From NCBI GenBank assembly GCA_964646495.1, contig CAZYEO010000001.1, positions 8,140 to 72,139 on the forward strand: DNA of 64,000 nt, given 5' to 3'. A model generated the notes under the pieces. It did no database searches. It saw only the letters and a program-made list of their open reading frames with translations, and was not told where the DNA came from. Of this stretch, positions 1 through 9,296 are shown piece by piece. Made by a program: the position numbers and the translations under genes. Numbering within the stretch: the stretch's first letter is position 1; every line of letters begins with the position of its first letter. This DNA is from HGM05232 sp964646495 (GTDB lineage: Bacteria; Bacteroidota; Bacteroidia; Bacteroidales; Muribaculaceae).

Positions 1-15
1 ATTTATAGCCCGATA

Positions 16-972
16 ATGAAGAAAATTTTAGCTATTGTTTATGTGATATTTATTGGCGCTAATGCATGGGGCTTAACGCTTGAGAAAATTAATTATGGTG
101 ACTTCAATTCATGGATTACAAGGCATATAAAAGAATCAAGCGTTATCGGGGGTAATACTCGTACGCTATATGAAATAGGACCTTCCGGAAATATATACGG
201 CGATAAGCCATACGTAAATCAAGGTGGTTCACCTTGGGCTACATCTAATGTGATGGCAAAGGTGATGGGAGTTACAAAAACAAGTAATGCCGTATACAGC
301 GAACCACGCGAAGGTGATGGATATTGTGTTAAAATGTGTACGATACTTGAAGAGGTAAAAGCACTGGGAATAATTAACATGAAAGTTCTTGTTTCTGGTA
401 GTGTTTTTCTTGGGCGAGTGTTTGAACCGATAAGCAGTACAAAGAATCCATATTCTAAAATGGAAATGGGAGTGCCTTATACTAAACGCCCCGATTGCCT
501 CGTATTTGATTATAAAGTTACGGTTCCTCCCGGTAATAGAATATATTCCAGTGGATTTGGAACGCAAAAAACTATCCCCGGACAAGATTATGCCGAAGTA
601 TACGTACTTCTTCAACAACGTTGGGAAGATGCTCAGGGTAATTTGCATGCAAAACGTGTGGGAACAGGACGCCAGCGTTTCGGTAACACTGTGGCAAGAT
701 GGCAATCCGACTATAAAATGCCAATCTATTACGGTAATATAACGAACCATGCCGGTTATAAACCATATATGGCACTAATCTCAAAAGAAAATTCATACTA
801 TGCTCGCAATAGTAAGGGTAAAATGGTTCCGGTAATAGAGGAAGGGTGGGCAGATGCCAATGCTAAACCCACTCACGTGATGATGATGGCATCTTCGGGA
901 TGTGGAACCGCATATACGGGGACAGTGGGAATGACCCTATGGATAGATAATGTGGCTTTCGGATTTGAATAA
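16..972 (+). CDS. Secreted PCMD-like (putative carbohydrate metabolism domain) protein
   Basis: This 318-residue protein has an N-terminal signal peptide (MKKILAIVYVIFIGANAWG) and is therefore exported. The body is beta-rich with no recognisable catalytic motif. The C-terminus reads GTVGMTLWIDNVAFGFE, and the pattern of a 'wiDNv' strand closing a jelly-roll-like domain resembles Bacteroidales proteins of the PCMD family. That assignment is from memory of the family and is tentative. The ATG at position 16 is the only start that gives a signal peptide. No partner gene is visible because the window begins just upstream. It could equally be an unclassified surface lectin-like protein. Confidence 0.6.
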   Translation: MKKILAIVYVIFIGANAWGLTLEKINYGDFNSWITRHIKESSVIGGNTRTLYEIGPSGNIYGDKPYVNQGGSPWATSNVMAKVMGVTKTSNAVYSEPREGDGYCVKMCTILEEVKALGIINMKVLVSGSVFLGRVFEPISSTKNPYSKMEMGVPYTKRPDCLVFDYKVTVPPGNRIYSSGFGTQKTIPGQDYAEVYVLLQQRWEDAQGNLHAKRVGTGRQRFGNTVARWQSDYKMPIYYGNITNHAGYKPYMALISKENSYYARNSKGKMVPVIEEGWADANAKPTHVMMMASSGCGTAYTGTVGMTLWIDNVAFGFE

Positions 973-1110
973 AATCAGAAGGGTTAAATCTTTAGAATTG
1001 TAATCAAAACGATATATGAAAATGTTGTGAATATGCTTGATATGTAACATGATTAATACACCTTTGGGATAATTTATTAATAAATAAGGTAGTATTAAAA
1101 GTTTTTTATC

Positions 1111-1118
1111 TAATTTTG
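1111..1118 (+). promoter_or_regulatory. -7 promoter element of topA
   Basis: TAATTTTG matches the Bacteroidota -7 consensus TAnnTTTG exactly and lies 39 nt before the topA ATG. No clear TTTG -33 element sits 19 nt upstream. Confidence 0.55.
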
Positions 1119-1156
1119 TCGCCGATTTCAAGTAGGAACATAACATCAACGTTAAT

Positions 1157-3556
1157 ATGTCAAAGAATTTAGTTATAGTAGAGTCCCCGGCAAAGGCAAA
1201 AACAATTGAGAAGTTTTTGGGAAAAGACTATCAGGTGTTGTCGAGCTATGGTCACATAAGAGATCTTCACAAAAAAGATTTCAGTATTGATCTTCTCAAT
1301 GATTATAATCCTATTTATGAAATTCCCACTGAAAAGAAAGAGCTGGTAAAAACTCTAAAAAAAGCTGCTAAGGATGCCGAAATGGTATGGTTAGCATCCG
1401 ATGAGGACCGCGAGGGAGAAGCTATTGCGTGGCATTTATATGAGGTACTGGGATTAAGTCCTGAAAACACCAAGCGAATTGTTTTTCATGAAATTACAAA
1501 AACGGCGATACTTGAGGCTATTGAAAATCCTCGAGATATCGATATTAACCGAGTGGATGCTCAGCAAGCACGTAGAGTACTTGATCGCATCGTGGGGTTT
1601 GAGTTGTCGCCGGTGTTATGGAAGAAAATTAAGCCTGCTTTGAGTGCCGGACGTGTGCAAAGTGTTGCAGTGCGTCTTATCGTGGAGCGGGAAAAAGAGA
1701 TATCAGCATTCGTTACCGAGGAGTTTTTCCGTGTAGTCGCAGAATTTATACCTCTTGATGGTGGAGCAGTCGTAAAAGCCGATCTTTCAAAGAGAATAAA
1801 AAATTTCGAGGAAGCTAAAAAATTCCTTGAAGAGTGTGCTTCTGCTAATTTTACTGTGGGTGATATTACAGTTCGCCCTGTGAAAAAATCTCCTGCTCCG
1901 CCGTTCACTACTTCCACACTTCAACAGGAAGCAAGTCGCAAATTGGGCTTTTCGGTGTCGCAAACTATGATTGTGGCGCAGAAACTATACGAATCAGGGC
2001 ATATAACATATATGCGTACCGACTCGGTGAATCTATCCAATCTTGCCATTAGTGCCATAAGCGAAGAGATAAAAAACAATATCGGTGCTGAATATTTGAA
2101 AGTTAGAAAATATCATACCAGTTCCAAGGGTGCACAAGAAGCTCACGAAGCAATACGCCCATCTTACATTGAACACAGTACTATTGTTGGTACAGCACAG
2201 GAAAAGAAACTGTATAACCTTATTTGGAAGCGTACCATTGCTTCACAAATGAGTGATGCAGAATTGCAAAAGACAAATATTGACATCAATATCTCTAATC
2301 GCGACGAAAAATTTACGGCTACCGGAGAGGTGCTTAAATTTGATGGTTTCTTGCGTGTATATATGGAGAGTACCGATGATGAGGGTGATGCGGCTGAAAC
2401 TGCCAATATGCTTCCTGCTCTTAAAACTGGAGAGCGACTTAACACAAAAAATATTTCGGCGTTACAACGTTTTACTCAGCAGCCATCTCGATACAACGAA
2501 GCAACATTGGTGCGCAAATTAGAAGAATTGGGTATCGGGCGCCCATCTACCTATGCTCCCACAATATCCACCATCCAAAATCGTGAATATGTGGTGAGAG
2601 GTGAGAGTCTTGGCAACGAGCGTCAATATAAAGTACTTACTCTTTCGGCAAATAAGATAAAAGAGGTAGTGAAAACCGAAATTACAGGTGCTGAAAAAGG
2701 GAAATTACTACCTACCGACATAGGTGTGGTGGTGAATGATTTCTTGTTGGAATATTTCCCTTCCATTATGGATTATAACTTTACTGCATCAATTGAAGAG
2801 CAATTTGATGAAATTGCCGAAGGAAATATAAGGTGGAATGATGAAATACGTAAATTCTATGAATTATTTCATCCTGATGTAGATAAGATAAATAATATGC
2901 GTCTTGAACGCAAAGTAGGGGAGCGTGTATTGGGTATTGATCCTAAAAGTGGAAAAGAGGTAGCTGTAAAAATAGGGCGATTCGGACCTGTAGTGCAGAT
3001 TGGTAATGCCGATGATGAGGAGAAGCCACAATTTGCATCTCTTCTAAAAGAACAGTCGGTAAGTACCATAACTCTTGAGGAAGCATTAAAATTGTTTGAT
3101 ATGCCACGTGAGCTTGGCAATTTCGAGGATTCAATGGTGACGGTAGCAATAGGACGTTTTGGTCCATATATTAAGCATGCCGGTAAATTTGTTTCGATTC
3201 CTAAGGATTTTGCGCCACAAACAATTACTCTTGATGAGGCTGCTCAATTGATATATAAGAAACGCGAAGAGGAGAGTAATAGGATCGTTCTCACCTTTGA
3301 TGCTGAACCGGATTTGCAAGTGCTTAACGGTCGTTTCGGAGTATATATTTCATATAACAAGAAAAATTATAAAATACCTAAGGGGACAGATGCAAAGTCA
3401 TTGACCTTGGAGCAATGCAAGGAGATTATCGCTAATCAACCGGAACCAAAGGGGAAACGCGGAACTTCAAAAGCTACAGCCAAAACAAAAGCTCCGGCTA
3501 AAGCAAAAACAGCAACTAAGGCAAAGCCTAAGAAAGTTGCAAAAAAGACTTCATAA
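1157..3556 (+). CDS. topA: DNA topoisomerase I (type IA)
   Basis: This is a type IA topoisomerase that relaxes negative supercoils by transient cleavage of one DNA strand. The N-terminal Toprim domain starts VIVESPAKAKTIEKFLG, with the metal-binding cluster D82-E83-D84-R85-E86-G87-E88. The active-site tyrosine is Y285 in YMRTDS. Three glycine-rich C-terminal repeats (GRFGPVV, GRFGPYI, GRFGVYI, about residues 650-745) replace the Cys4 zinc fingers of the E. coli enzyme, as is usual in Bacteroidota. The last 30 or so residues form a Lys/Ala-rich basic tail. At 799 residues the length is normal. It is transcribed alone, and a hairpin follows at 3652-3700. Confidence 0.97.
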   Translation: MSKNLVIVESPAKAKTIEKFLGKDYQVLSSYGHIRDLHKKDFSIDLLNDYNPIYEIPTEKKELVKTLKKAAKDAEMVWLASDEDREGEAIAWHLYEVLGLSPENTKRIVFHEITKTAILEAIENPRDIDINRVDAQQARRVLDRIVGFELSPVLWKKIKPALSAGRVQSVAVRLIVEREKEISAFVTEEFFRVVAEFIPLDGGAVVKADLSKRIKNFEEAKKFLEECASANFTVGDITVRPVKKSPAPPFTTSTLQQEASRKLGFSVSQTMIVAQKLYESGHITYMRTDSVNLSNLAISAISEEIKNNIGAEYLKVRKYHTSSKGAQEAHEAIRPSYIEHSTIVGTAQEKKLYNLIWKRTIASQMSDAELQKTNIDINISNRDEKFTATGEVLKFDGFLRVYMESTDDEGDAAETANMLPALKTGERLNTKNISALQRFTQQPSRYNEATLVRKLEELGIGRPSTYAPTISTIQNREYVVRGESLGNERQYKVLTLSANKIKEVVKTEITGAEKGKLLPTDIGVVVNDFLLEYFPSIMDYNFTASIEEQFDEIAEGNIRWNDEIRKFYELFHPDVDKINNMRLERKVGERVLGIDPKSGKEVAVKIGRFGPVVQIGNADDEEKPQFASLLKEQSVSTITLEEALKLFDMPRELGNFEDSMVTVAIGRFGPYIKHAGKFVSIPKDFAPQTITLDEAAQLIYKKREEESNRIVLTFDAEPDLQVLNGRFGVYISYNKKNYKIPKGTDAKSLTLEQCKEIIANQPEPKGKRGTSKATAKTKAPAKAKTATKAKPKKVAKKTS

Positions 3557-3651
3557 ATATCTTTCGACCATATCAGACGAATATTTATAAGGAAATTCTT
3601 ATAGCCTATTGTAGTTTTTCCAAAACGAAATTTTGAGGTAAAATTCAAATT

Positions 3652-3700
3652 ATTTACTCTGCCAAATAGAATGTAAATTCATACTTCAGGCAGAGTAAAT
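3652..3700 (+). terminator. Probable topA terminator hairpin
   Basis: ATTTACTCTGCC (3652-3663) pairs perfectly over 12 bp with GGCAGAGTAAAT (3689-3700) across a 25-nt loop. A T-rich stretch follows. The long loop makes intrinsic termination less certain. Confidence 0.5.
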
Positions 3701-3839
3701 GCGTTTTAATAATACCATACTAAGTTGGATGAATATATATGAAAGGAATGAGGATTAAATAAACAGTCCAATTATTATATGAAAAAATTTAATTCAAAAC
3801 TTGCGCCTAGTTGTATTTTAGCAATTGCCTATTTTTTTG

Positions 3840-3847
3840 TAGCTTTA
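3840..3847 (+). promoter_or_regulatory. Probable -7 element of the yfhO-like gene
   Basis: TAGCTTTA is one mismatch from TAnnTTTG. Transcription would start near 3854. This supports the ATG at 3874 and excludes an in-frame start near 3811. Confidence 0.45.
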
Positions 3848-3873
3848 CACAATTATTTTTAATATATTATCTG

Positions 3874-6402
3874 ATGGAGATTGAAAGAAATAAACAGAAT
3901 GCTTTTGTAAGAGTATTCAATAATAAGACCGCACTCTACAACGTAATTGCAATTGCATTGTTTGCGCTTATATCATGGTTGTATTTTTATCCCGATGCAA
4001 TTGAGGGGAATATACTAAAACAGCATGATGTGCTGCAAGGGATAGCCATAGGACAAGAGGGAAAGGCTTTTACGGAAGAAACCGGAGAAACAACTCGCTG
4101 GACTAATTCATTATTCGGAGGGATGCCTAACTTTCAAATTTCGCCATCCTATGAAAGTAGTAAATTGATAAGTTGGTTAAGTAAGGCATATAGTCTATGG
4201 TTGCCTTCGCCTGTGAATCTGGTGTTTATCATGATGCTTGGATTTTATATCCTGCTTTTGGCATTTAAGGTGAAATGGTATATTGCTATTCCGGGAGCAT
4301 TAGCCTATGCGTTCTCGTCATATTTCTTCATCATAATAGGGGCAGGGCATATATGGAAATATATCACCCTTGCCTATATTCCTCCAACCATTGCCGGAAT
4401 TGTGTGGTGTTACCGAGGCAAATACTTTTCAGGGGCAGCTGTGGCAGCGTTTTTTGCTATGTTGCAAATTGCTTCCAATCACGTGCAAATGTCATATTAT
4501 TTCATGTTTGTGATCATAGCAATCTCAATAGCTTTCCTTGTGTCGGCAATAAAAGAGAAAAAATCTATGTCATGGGTGAAATCTACAATAGTACTTATAT
4601 GTGCTGCCATTCTTGCTGTGGCTGCTAATGCCCCCAATCTATACAACACCTATGAATATAGTAAGGAAACTATGCGTGGTGGACATTCGGAGCTTACAAA
4701 ACCGGGAGAATCGGTGAAAACTTCTTCCAATGGACTAAATAAAGATTACATTACTGCTTGGAGCTATGGTGTGGATGAAACCTTATCTCTTATCATTCCA
4801 AATGTAAAAGGTGGTGCTTCGGTGAAACCTGAAAAGGGGGAAAATAAGCCGATGCCACTTTCGGCAGCATCTAAAGCGAAAGAGATGCTCAATTATCATG
4901 AAATAGATGGTGATGTGTATCAATACTTAGGACAATTCCCACAATACTTTGGTGATCAACCCGGAACGAATGGACCCGTGTATGTGGGTGCATTGATATT
5001 CGTGTTTTTTATTCTTGGTTGTATAATTGTGAAAGGACCTATGAAATGGGCTCTTCTTGCTGCTACGATATTCTCTATAGTATTGTCGTGGGGACATAAC
5101 TTTATGATGGTTACCGATTGGTTTATTGATTATATGCCTATGTATAATAAATTTAGAACGGTATCGAGTATCCTTGTAATAGCAGAATTTACAATGCCTT
5201 TGCTTGCTATATTGGCAATACAAAAATTGGTGAGTGAGAAAAAATTCTTTGAAAAATATCGCAATCCATTATTTATTTCTTTTGGCTTAACGGCATTTAT
5301 ATGCATATTATTATGGCTCATGCCACAGTTCCTCGGCTCTCCATATTCGGTAATGGAACGTGATGCTTATATTACTTCGGGAATGGCACAACAATATCCA
5401 CAACTTTTTGCGGCAGTGGAAGCTGTACGTTATCAGATGGTTTCGAGCGATGCACTTAGAAGTCTATTTGTCGTGTTACTTGGGTTTGGAGTATTGGTAG
5501 TATTGGCGATGGGATATATAAAAACAAAAATTGCATGTGTAATACTCGGAGCTATCGTGCTGGGTGATTTATATCTTGTGAATAAACGCTATCTAAACAC
5601 CGACTCATTCCTCCCGGCTCCATTGACTCAATCCGAAAAAATTGTACCGAGATTAGTAGATCGACAAATTCTCATGGATACTTCAATGAATTATCGTGTA
5701 TTAGATCAATCTCGTTTTGGCGATGCAATGCCCTCTTATTTCCATAAGACAATCGGAGGTTATCATGCTGCAAAATTATCGAGGTATCAAGACCTCATGG
5801 ATACTTATATTGTGAGTGAAAATCCAAATCCGGCAGTCATTGATATGCTAAATGCGAAATATGTTGTGATGAATGACACTTTAGCGCAGGTGAATCCCTA
5901 TGCTATGGGTAACGCATGGTTTGTGGAGGGTATTGAGTACACCTCTACTCCAGATGAAGAGATGACATTGTTGGGTAAGATAAATCCTGCTACTCATGCG
6001 GTAGCAGATAAAAAATTTGAAGCTGCGCTCGGAAATAGTATTCCACAAAAAATGCCAGGAGATACTATATTTGAAACTTCATATGCCCCGAATAAGCTCA
6101 CATATCACGCAAATACCCAAAATGGTGCTTTAGCCGTGTTCTCCGAGATATACTTCCCATGGGGATGGATTGCTACCATTGACGGGAAAGAAGTCCCTAT
6201 TGGGCGGGTAAACTATGTTCTACGCGCAATGAAAATTCCAGCCGGTAGTCATACTATTGAAATGCGCTTCGATCCGCAATCGGTGAAAGTAACCGAGACT
6301 ATTGCTTATATTGCTATTCTATTGATATATGCGCTGATTGTAATGACATTGGTAGGTGTGGGCAAAAAGAAAGAGAGCGACAAAATTATTATTAAAGAAT
6401 AA
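3874..6402 (+). CDS. YfhO family multi-pass membrane protein
   Basis: This is an integral membrane protein of 842 residues from the chosen ATG (MEIERNKQNAF). The N-terminal two thirds is a series of about 12 hydrophobic segments. A large soluble domain follows (about residues 600-800), and a last transmembrane helix (IAYIAILLIYALIVMTLVGVG) precedes a charged tail. The soluble part contains the YfhO-typical stretch YFPWGWIATIDGKEVPIGRVNYVLRA. Bacterial YfhO proteins are linked to glycosylation of wall or envelope polymers and share the GT-C-like membrane fold, but the exact substrate in Bacteroidales is not known. An in-frame start at 3811 is possible, but it lies upstream of the likely transcription start. 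The gene leads a three-gene run with the next two genes. Confidence 0.85.
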   Translation: MEIERNKQNAFVRVFNNKTALYNVIAIALFALISWLYFYPDAIEGNILKQHDVLQGIAIGQEGKAFTEETGETTRWTNSLFGGMPNFQISPSYESSKLISWLSKAYSLWLPSPVNLVFIMMLGFYILLLAFKVKWYIAIPGALAYAFSSYFFIIIGAGHIWKYITLAYIPPTIAGIVWCYRGKYFSGAAVAAFFAMLQIASNHVQMSYYFMFVIIAISIAFLVSAIKEKKSMSWVKSTIVLICAAILAVAANAPNLYNTYEYSKETMRGGHSELTKPGESVKTSSNGLNKDYITAWSYGVDETLSLIIPNVKGGASVKPEKGENKPMPLSAASKAKEMLNYHEIDGDVYQYLGQFPQYFGDQPGTNGPVYVGALIFVFFILGCIIVKGPMKWALLAATIFSIVLSWGHNFMMVTDWFIDYMPMYNKFRTVSSILVIAEFTMPLLAILAIQKLVSEKKFFEKYRNPLFISFGLTAFICILLWLMPQFLGSPYSVMERDAYITSGMAQQYPQLFAAVEAVRYQMVSSDALRSLFVVLLGFGVLVVLAMGYIKTKIACVILGAIVLGDLYLVNKRYLNTDSFLPAPLTQSEKIVPRLVDRQILMDTSMNYRVLDQSRFGDAMPSYFHKTIGGYHAAKLSRYQDLMDTYIVSENPNPAVIDMLNAKYVVMNDTLAQVNPYAMGNAWFVEGIEYTSTPDEEMTLLGKINPATHAVADKKFEAALGNSIPQKMPGDTIFETSYAPNKLTYHANTQNGALAVFSEIYFPWGWIATIDGKEVPIGRVNYVLRAMKIPAGSHTIEMRFDPQSVKVTETIAYIAILLIYALIVMTLVGVGKKKESDKIIIKE

Positions 6403-6423
6403 AAGGGGTAGAACGGAATAACA

Positions 6424-7140
6424 GTGAATCGCATAAGAAGATATTATTCGGCGTTGAGCCGTTACCATAAAAGTAACGGATATGGTATTCATTCCCCATT
6501 TGCGTTTAATTTTGTGTTAAGAGTGCTAAGAGAGCGATGTCCGTATTATGCTTATACAGAAATAGAAGCATTGCGAAGGAGTGTGATACAACGTACCCGT
6601 CGATACGGCAGACATCCTCGTATAATATCATTCAAGAATGCAAAGCTATTGTTTCGTGTAGTGAATTATGCCAATCCGAAAGTGATATTGCAATTTGGAA
6701 CCAGCTATGGAGTATCTACTGCAAGTATGCTTTCGGTGTCTTCACGTTCAAAAATTGTTCTTTTCGAGCCGCATTTGTCGGATTATGAAGTTACAGCCTC
6801 TGTACTCGGTCCCTTTATGAATCGCATCATGTCGTTTCCCTCTATCAATGAATCTATAAAAGGATATAAAAAACTTATAGATAGTGATGATATACCATTT
6901 ATTCTCATTAATAGTGTGGATGAAAGGGATGCCGAAGCTCTGCGCTCCTACATTACATCCATAATATCCTCTCAGGGAATAATAGTGATGCGTAATCTTA
7001 GTAGAAGTGAATCTATGGCAAATCTATGGGCACATTGTCGTAGTAGAGCGAGGTATGGTATGGCATTTAGCAATGAAAAAATTGCTGTGATAGTATCCAA
7101 TCCAAAATTACCTCGACAGGAATATTCATTATGGTTTTAA
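6424..7140 (+). CDS. Class I SAM-dependent methyltransferase-like protein
   Basis: This 238-residue protein starts at GTG, 21 nt after the preceding gene. The N-terminal motif YHKSNGYGIHSPFAFNFV is characteristic of a Bacteroidota family annotated as class I methyltransferases. A Rossmann-like glycine region follows (VILQFGTSYGVSTASML, about residues 87-103), then an acidic strand end (IVLFEP). The usual E/DxGxGxG is relaxed to FGTSYG, so catalytic activity cannot be assumed. The last 10 nt overlap the next start codon, indicating translational coupling. The substrate is unknown. Confidence 0.65.
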   Translation: MNRIRRYYSALSRYHKSNGYGIHSPFAFNFVLRVLRERCPYYAYTEIEALRRSVIQRTRRYGRHPRIISFKNAKLLFRVVNYANPKVILQFGTSYGVSTASMLSVSSRSKIVLFEPHLSDYEVTASVLGPFMNRIMSFPSINESIKGYKKLIDSDDIPFILINSVDERDAEALRSYITSIISSQGIIVMRNLSRSESMANLWAHCRSRARYGMAFSNEKIAVIVSNPKLPRQEYSLWF

Positions 7141-7619
7141 AGAAAATGATACAAAATAAAGAAATAAAATGGGTTGCACTCCCATTTAACGAATTAGCTC
7201 CCATGCAAATTTATGATATGCTTTCACTTCGTGCAGAAGTGTTTGTGGTAGAGCAAGAACAGGCATATCAAGATTTGGATTATCGTGATATGAAGTGTGT
7301 ACATGTGCTTGGTTACGATTTGGATGGTGTGCTTGCAGCACATTGTAGAGTATTCCCGATTGGTGGGTATTATGATGATGGCTGCATCGGTAGGGTGGTA
7401 GTAAAGCCATCTCACCGAGGAACCGGATTAGGTCACGTGTTGATTGAAAAGGGGCTTGAAGCACATTATGCCCTGAATGGAGATGAGGCTTCTGTTTCCA
7501 TATCGGCACAACTGCGATTGCGTGATTTTTATGAAGCACACGGATTCCTGAAAGCATCCACCTGCTATCAAGAGGACAATATTCCCCATATAAAAATGAC
7601 CAAAGCAGTTCCTAAATAA
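7131..7619 (+). CDS. ElaA-type GNAT family N-acetyltransferase
   Basis: This small acyl-CoA-dependent acetyltransferase of 162 residues resembles E. coli ElaA along its length. Shared features include the LRAEVFVVEQEQAYQDLD region near residue 40, the acetyl-CoA loop VVKPSHRGTGLGHVLIEKG (R/Q-x-x-G-x-G/A type), and the ending EDNIPHIKM. Its natural substrate is not known. The ATG at 7131 overlaps the upstream gene by 10 nt. A second ATG at 7146 (MIQNKEIKW) begins closer to where ElaA proteins normally start and may be the true start. Confidence 0.85.
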   Translation: MVLKKMIQNKEIKWVALPFNELAPMQIYDMLSLRAEVFVVEQEQAYQDLDYRDMKCVHVLGYDLDGVLAAHCRVFPIGGYYDDGCIGRVVVKPSHRGTGLGHVLIEKGLEAHYALNGDEASVSISAQLRLRDFYEAHGFLKASTCYQEDNIPHIKMTKAVPK

Positions 7620-7647
7620 GTATTTTGGATTAATATCATCTTTGAAT

Positions 7648-7934
7648 ATGATAGTATCTTTGCCGGACGATAGCGTAAAAACAGTGACCTATGTTGATTT
7701 GGATTGATATATGGGACGGTGGTATGAGATAGCAAGATATCCGCAATGGTATGAAAAAGGACTCACGGACGTTTCAACCATCTATACCCAAAAAGAGGGA
7801 TATGTAGAGGTCGTAAATTCAGGTTATAAGAATGGACTATTTCCACTGCTCTTTACCTCACAATTACAAAACGCGCAAAAGAATCGGGGTTCGACCTGTC
7901 CAAATTAGTAAAAATGCAGTTTAAGCAGCAATAA
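7648..7934 (+). pseudogene. Decayed lipocalin (Blc-like) gene with internal deletion
   Basis: Reading frame 1 gives KTVTYVDLD, then a TGA stop (7705-7707), then YMGRWYEIARYPQWYEKGLTD, the classic N-terminal lipocalin GxW strand of outer-membrane lipocalins. About 45 codons later the homology stops. From about 7872 a different frame gives AKESGFDLSKLVKMQFKQQ and a stop at 7932-7934, which is the C-terminal end of the same family. The central half of a roughly 160-residue lipocalin is therefore missing, the two ends are out of frame, and there is an in-frame nonsense codon (probably from CGA). The left boundary is approximate because a TATCTTTG promoter-like element overlaps it. Confidence 0.75.
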
Positions 7935-7951
7935 AAATTTAATGATAAACG

Positions 7952-7987
7952 AAAAAATCATTGCACTTTATAATGCAATGATTTTTT
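7952..7987. terminator. Bidirectional terminator
   Basis: A 14-bp perfect stem (AAAAAATCATTGCA at 7952-7965 with its complement at 7974-7987) is flanked by A and T runs. It lies between convergent genes and could terminate both the lipocalin remnant and the guanylyltransferase gene. Confidence 0.8.
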
Positions 7988-8013
7988 GTTTCATTTGTGC
8001 TACGAGGGCATAA

Positions 8014-9093
8014 TTATAGAAATTTATCGCCAAATTCTGCCTTAATATCGTTTACGTAGAGTTTTATTTTTTGTTCTTCAGCCATTGGGCATATAAGTAA
8101 CACATCGTTGGTGTCAGCCACAATATAATCGCTCAAGCCAGAAATTACAATTAATTTATCACCTTTTCCGGCTATCATATTGTTTTTGCAATCGTAGAGA
8201 CGTGCGCTGCAATTTTGTGTCACATTGCCATCTTTAGATTTCTGCGAATTGTCGTATAGTGATCCCCACGTGCCAAGATCGTTCCATCCGAAATCCACAC
8301 ATTCGACATATACGTTTGATGCCTTTTCCATGATAGCAAAATCAATCGAGATATTGGGGCATGATGAAAATTCCTGATGAATAAATTCGTTTTCGGTTGC
8401 TGTTCCGAAGTAATCCATTCCTTTATCAAATTGGCAACAGATTTCGGGAGCATGCTCGCGGAATGCGCTGATAATACTTTTTGCACTCCATAAAAATATG
8501 CCAGAGTTCCAGAAAAACTCACCGCTATTCAAGAATATTTTGGCTAATTCAAGATTCGGTTTTTCGGTAAATGTTTTTACTTTTGAGATGCCGGGACAGT
8601 ATTCTTCATCAATTTGAATATATCCATATCCGGTTTCTGGGCGTGATGGCTTGATGCCGAGAGTGAGAAGAGCCGGATTGGATTCAACAAAATCGAATCC
8701 TTTGTTAATGCTTTCACGGAATGCATCCTCACGCAATATGAGGTGATCGCTGGGGGCAACCATCATTGACGCTTTAGGATTTATGGCATGAATATGATAT
8801 GCCGCCCATGCAATACATGGAGCAGTGTTGCGGCGATCCGGTTCCAGAAGTATTTGGCTGTCCTTTAACTGTGGGAGTTGTTCACGCACCAAGGGAGCAT
8901 ATATCTCATTGGTGACTATTATTATATTCTCAGGAGGAACAATCCCTTCTAATCTATCATAACTCATCTGCAAGAGCGATCTGCCAGTGCCGAAGAAGTC
9001 AATGAACTGTTTAGGGAGATTTGTGCGGCTATAAGGCCAGAAACGGCTTCCGACGCCCCCTCCCATAATCACGCAATACCGATTATTTTCCAT
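8014..9093 (-). CDS. manC: Mannose-1-phosphate guanylyltransferase
   Basis: The enzyme makes GDP-mannose from GTP and mannose-1-phosphate, feeding GDP-mannose and GDP-fucose synthesis for surface glycans. The nucleotide-binding signature GGGVGSRFWPYSR and the following PKQF are at residues 11-30. The sugar-binding segment TFTEKP and the FxWNSGIFLW motif are also present. At 359 residues it is the single-domain form and lacks the C-terminal phosphomannose isomerase domain of bifunctional ManC/AlgA. The gene is isolated between terminators rather than in a capsule cluster, which suits a housekeeping supply role. Confidence 0.93.
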   Translation of the reverse strand: MENNRYCVIMGGGVGSRFWPYSRTNLPKQFIDFFGTGRSLLQMSYDRLEGIVPPENIIIVTNEIYAPLVREQLPQLKDSQILLEPDRRNTAPCIAWAAYHIHAINPKASMMVAPSDHLILREDAFRESINKGFDFVESNPALLTLGIKPSRPETGYGYIQIDEEYCPGISKVKTFTEKPNLELAKIFLNSGEFFWNSGIFLWSAKSIISAFREHAPEICCQFDKGMDYFGTATENEFIHQEFSSCPNISIDFAIMEKASNVYVECVDFGWNDLGTWGSLYDNSQKSKDGNVTQNCSARLYDCKNNMIAGKGDKLIVISGLSDYIVADTNDVLLICPMAEEQKIKLYVNDIKAEFGDKFL

Positions 9094-9234
9094 TGATATA
9101 CTGGTTTAATGTTATCAATTTACCATAGATTGTCTATGATATTTTCATTTGCTAAGATAAATATAAAAAAGGGGGTTACCAAATTCTAAAACATAAATTA
9201 TATGTATTGTGAATACCGGCTTACTATGGATATA

Positions 9235-9277
9235 AAAAAGCGAGACTACCTGATTTATTCAAGTAGTCCCGCTTTTA
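9235..9277 (-). terminator. Terminator downstream of ppiD
   Basis: AAAAGCG-x-GACTAC pairs with GTAGTC-x-CGCTTTT across an 11-13 nt loop, with one mismatch in the stem. It begins just past the stop codon of the minus-strand gene. Confidence 0.8.
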
Positions 9278-9296
9278 TAGGATTATGTGGATATGA

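Larger units (their letters stand above)
3557..3873 (+). other. Intergenic region topA to yfhO-like gene
   Basis: These 317 bases contain no credible gene. They hold the 12-bp hairpin at 3652-3700 and, near the right end, the probable promoter at 3840-3847. Nothing else stands out. Confidence 0.6.

Noticed and set aside
229..750. A 173-codon minus-strand frame inside the first gene
   Set aside because: It is fully antisense to a signal-peptide-bearing gene with good coding character. The frame is Cys/His/Phe-rich and looks like a reverse reading.
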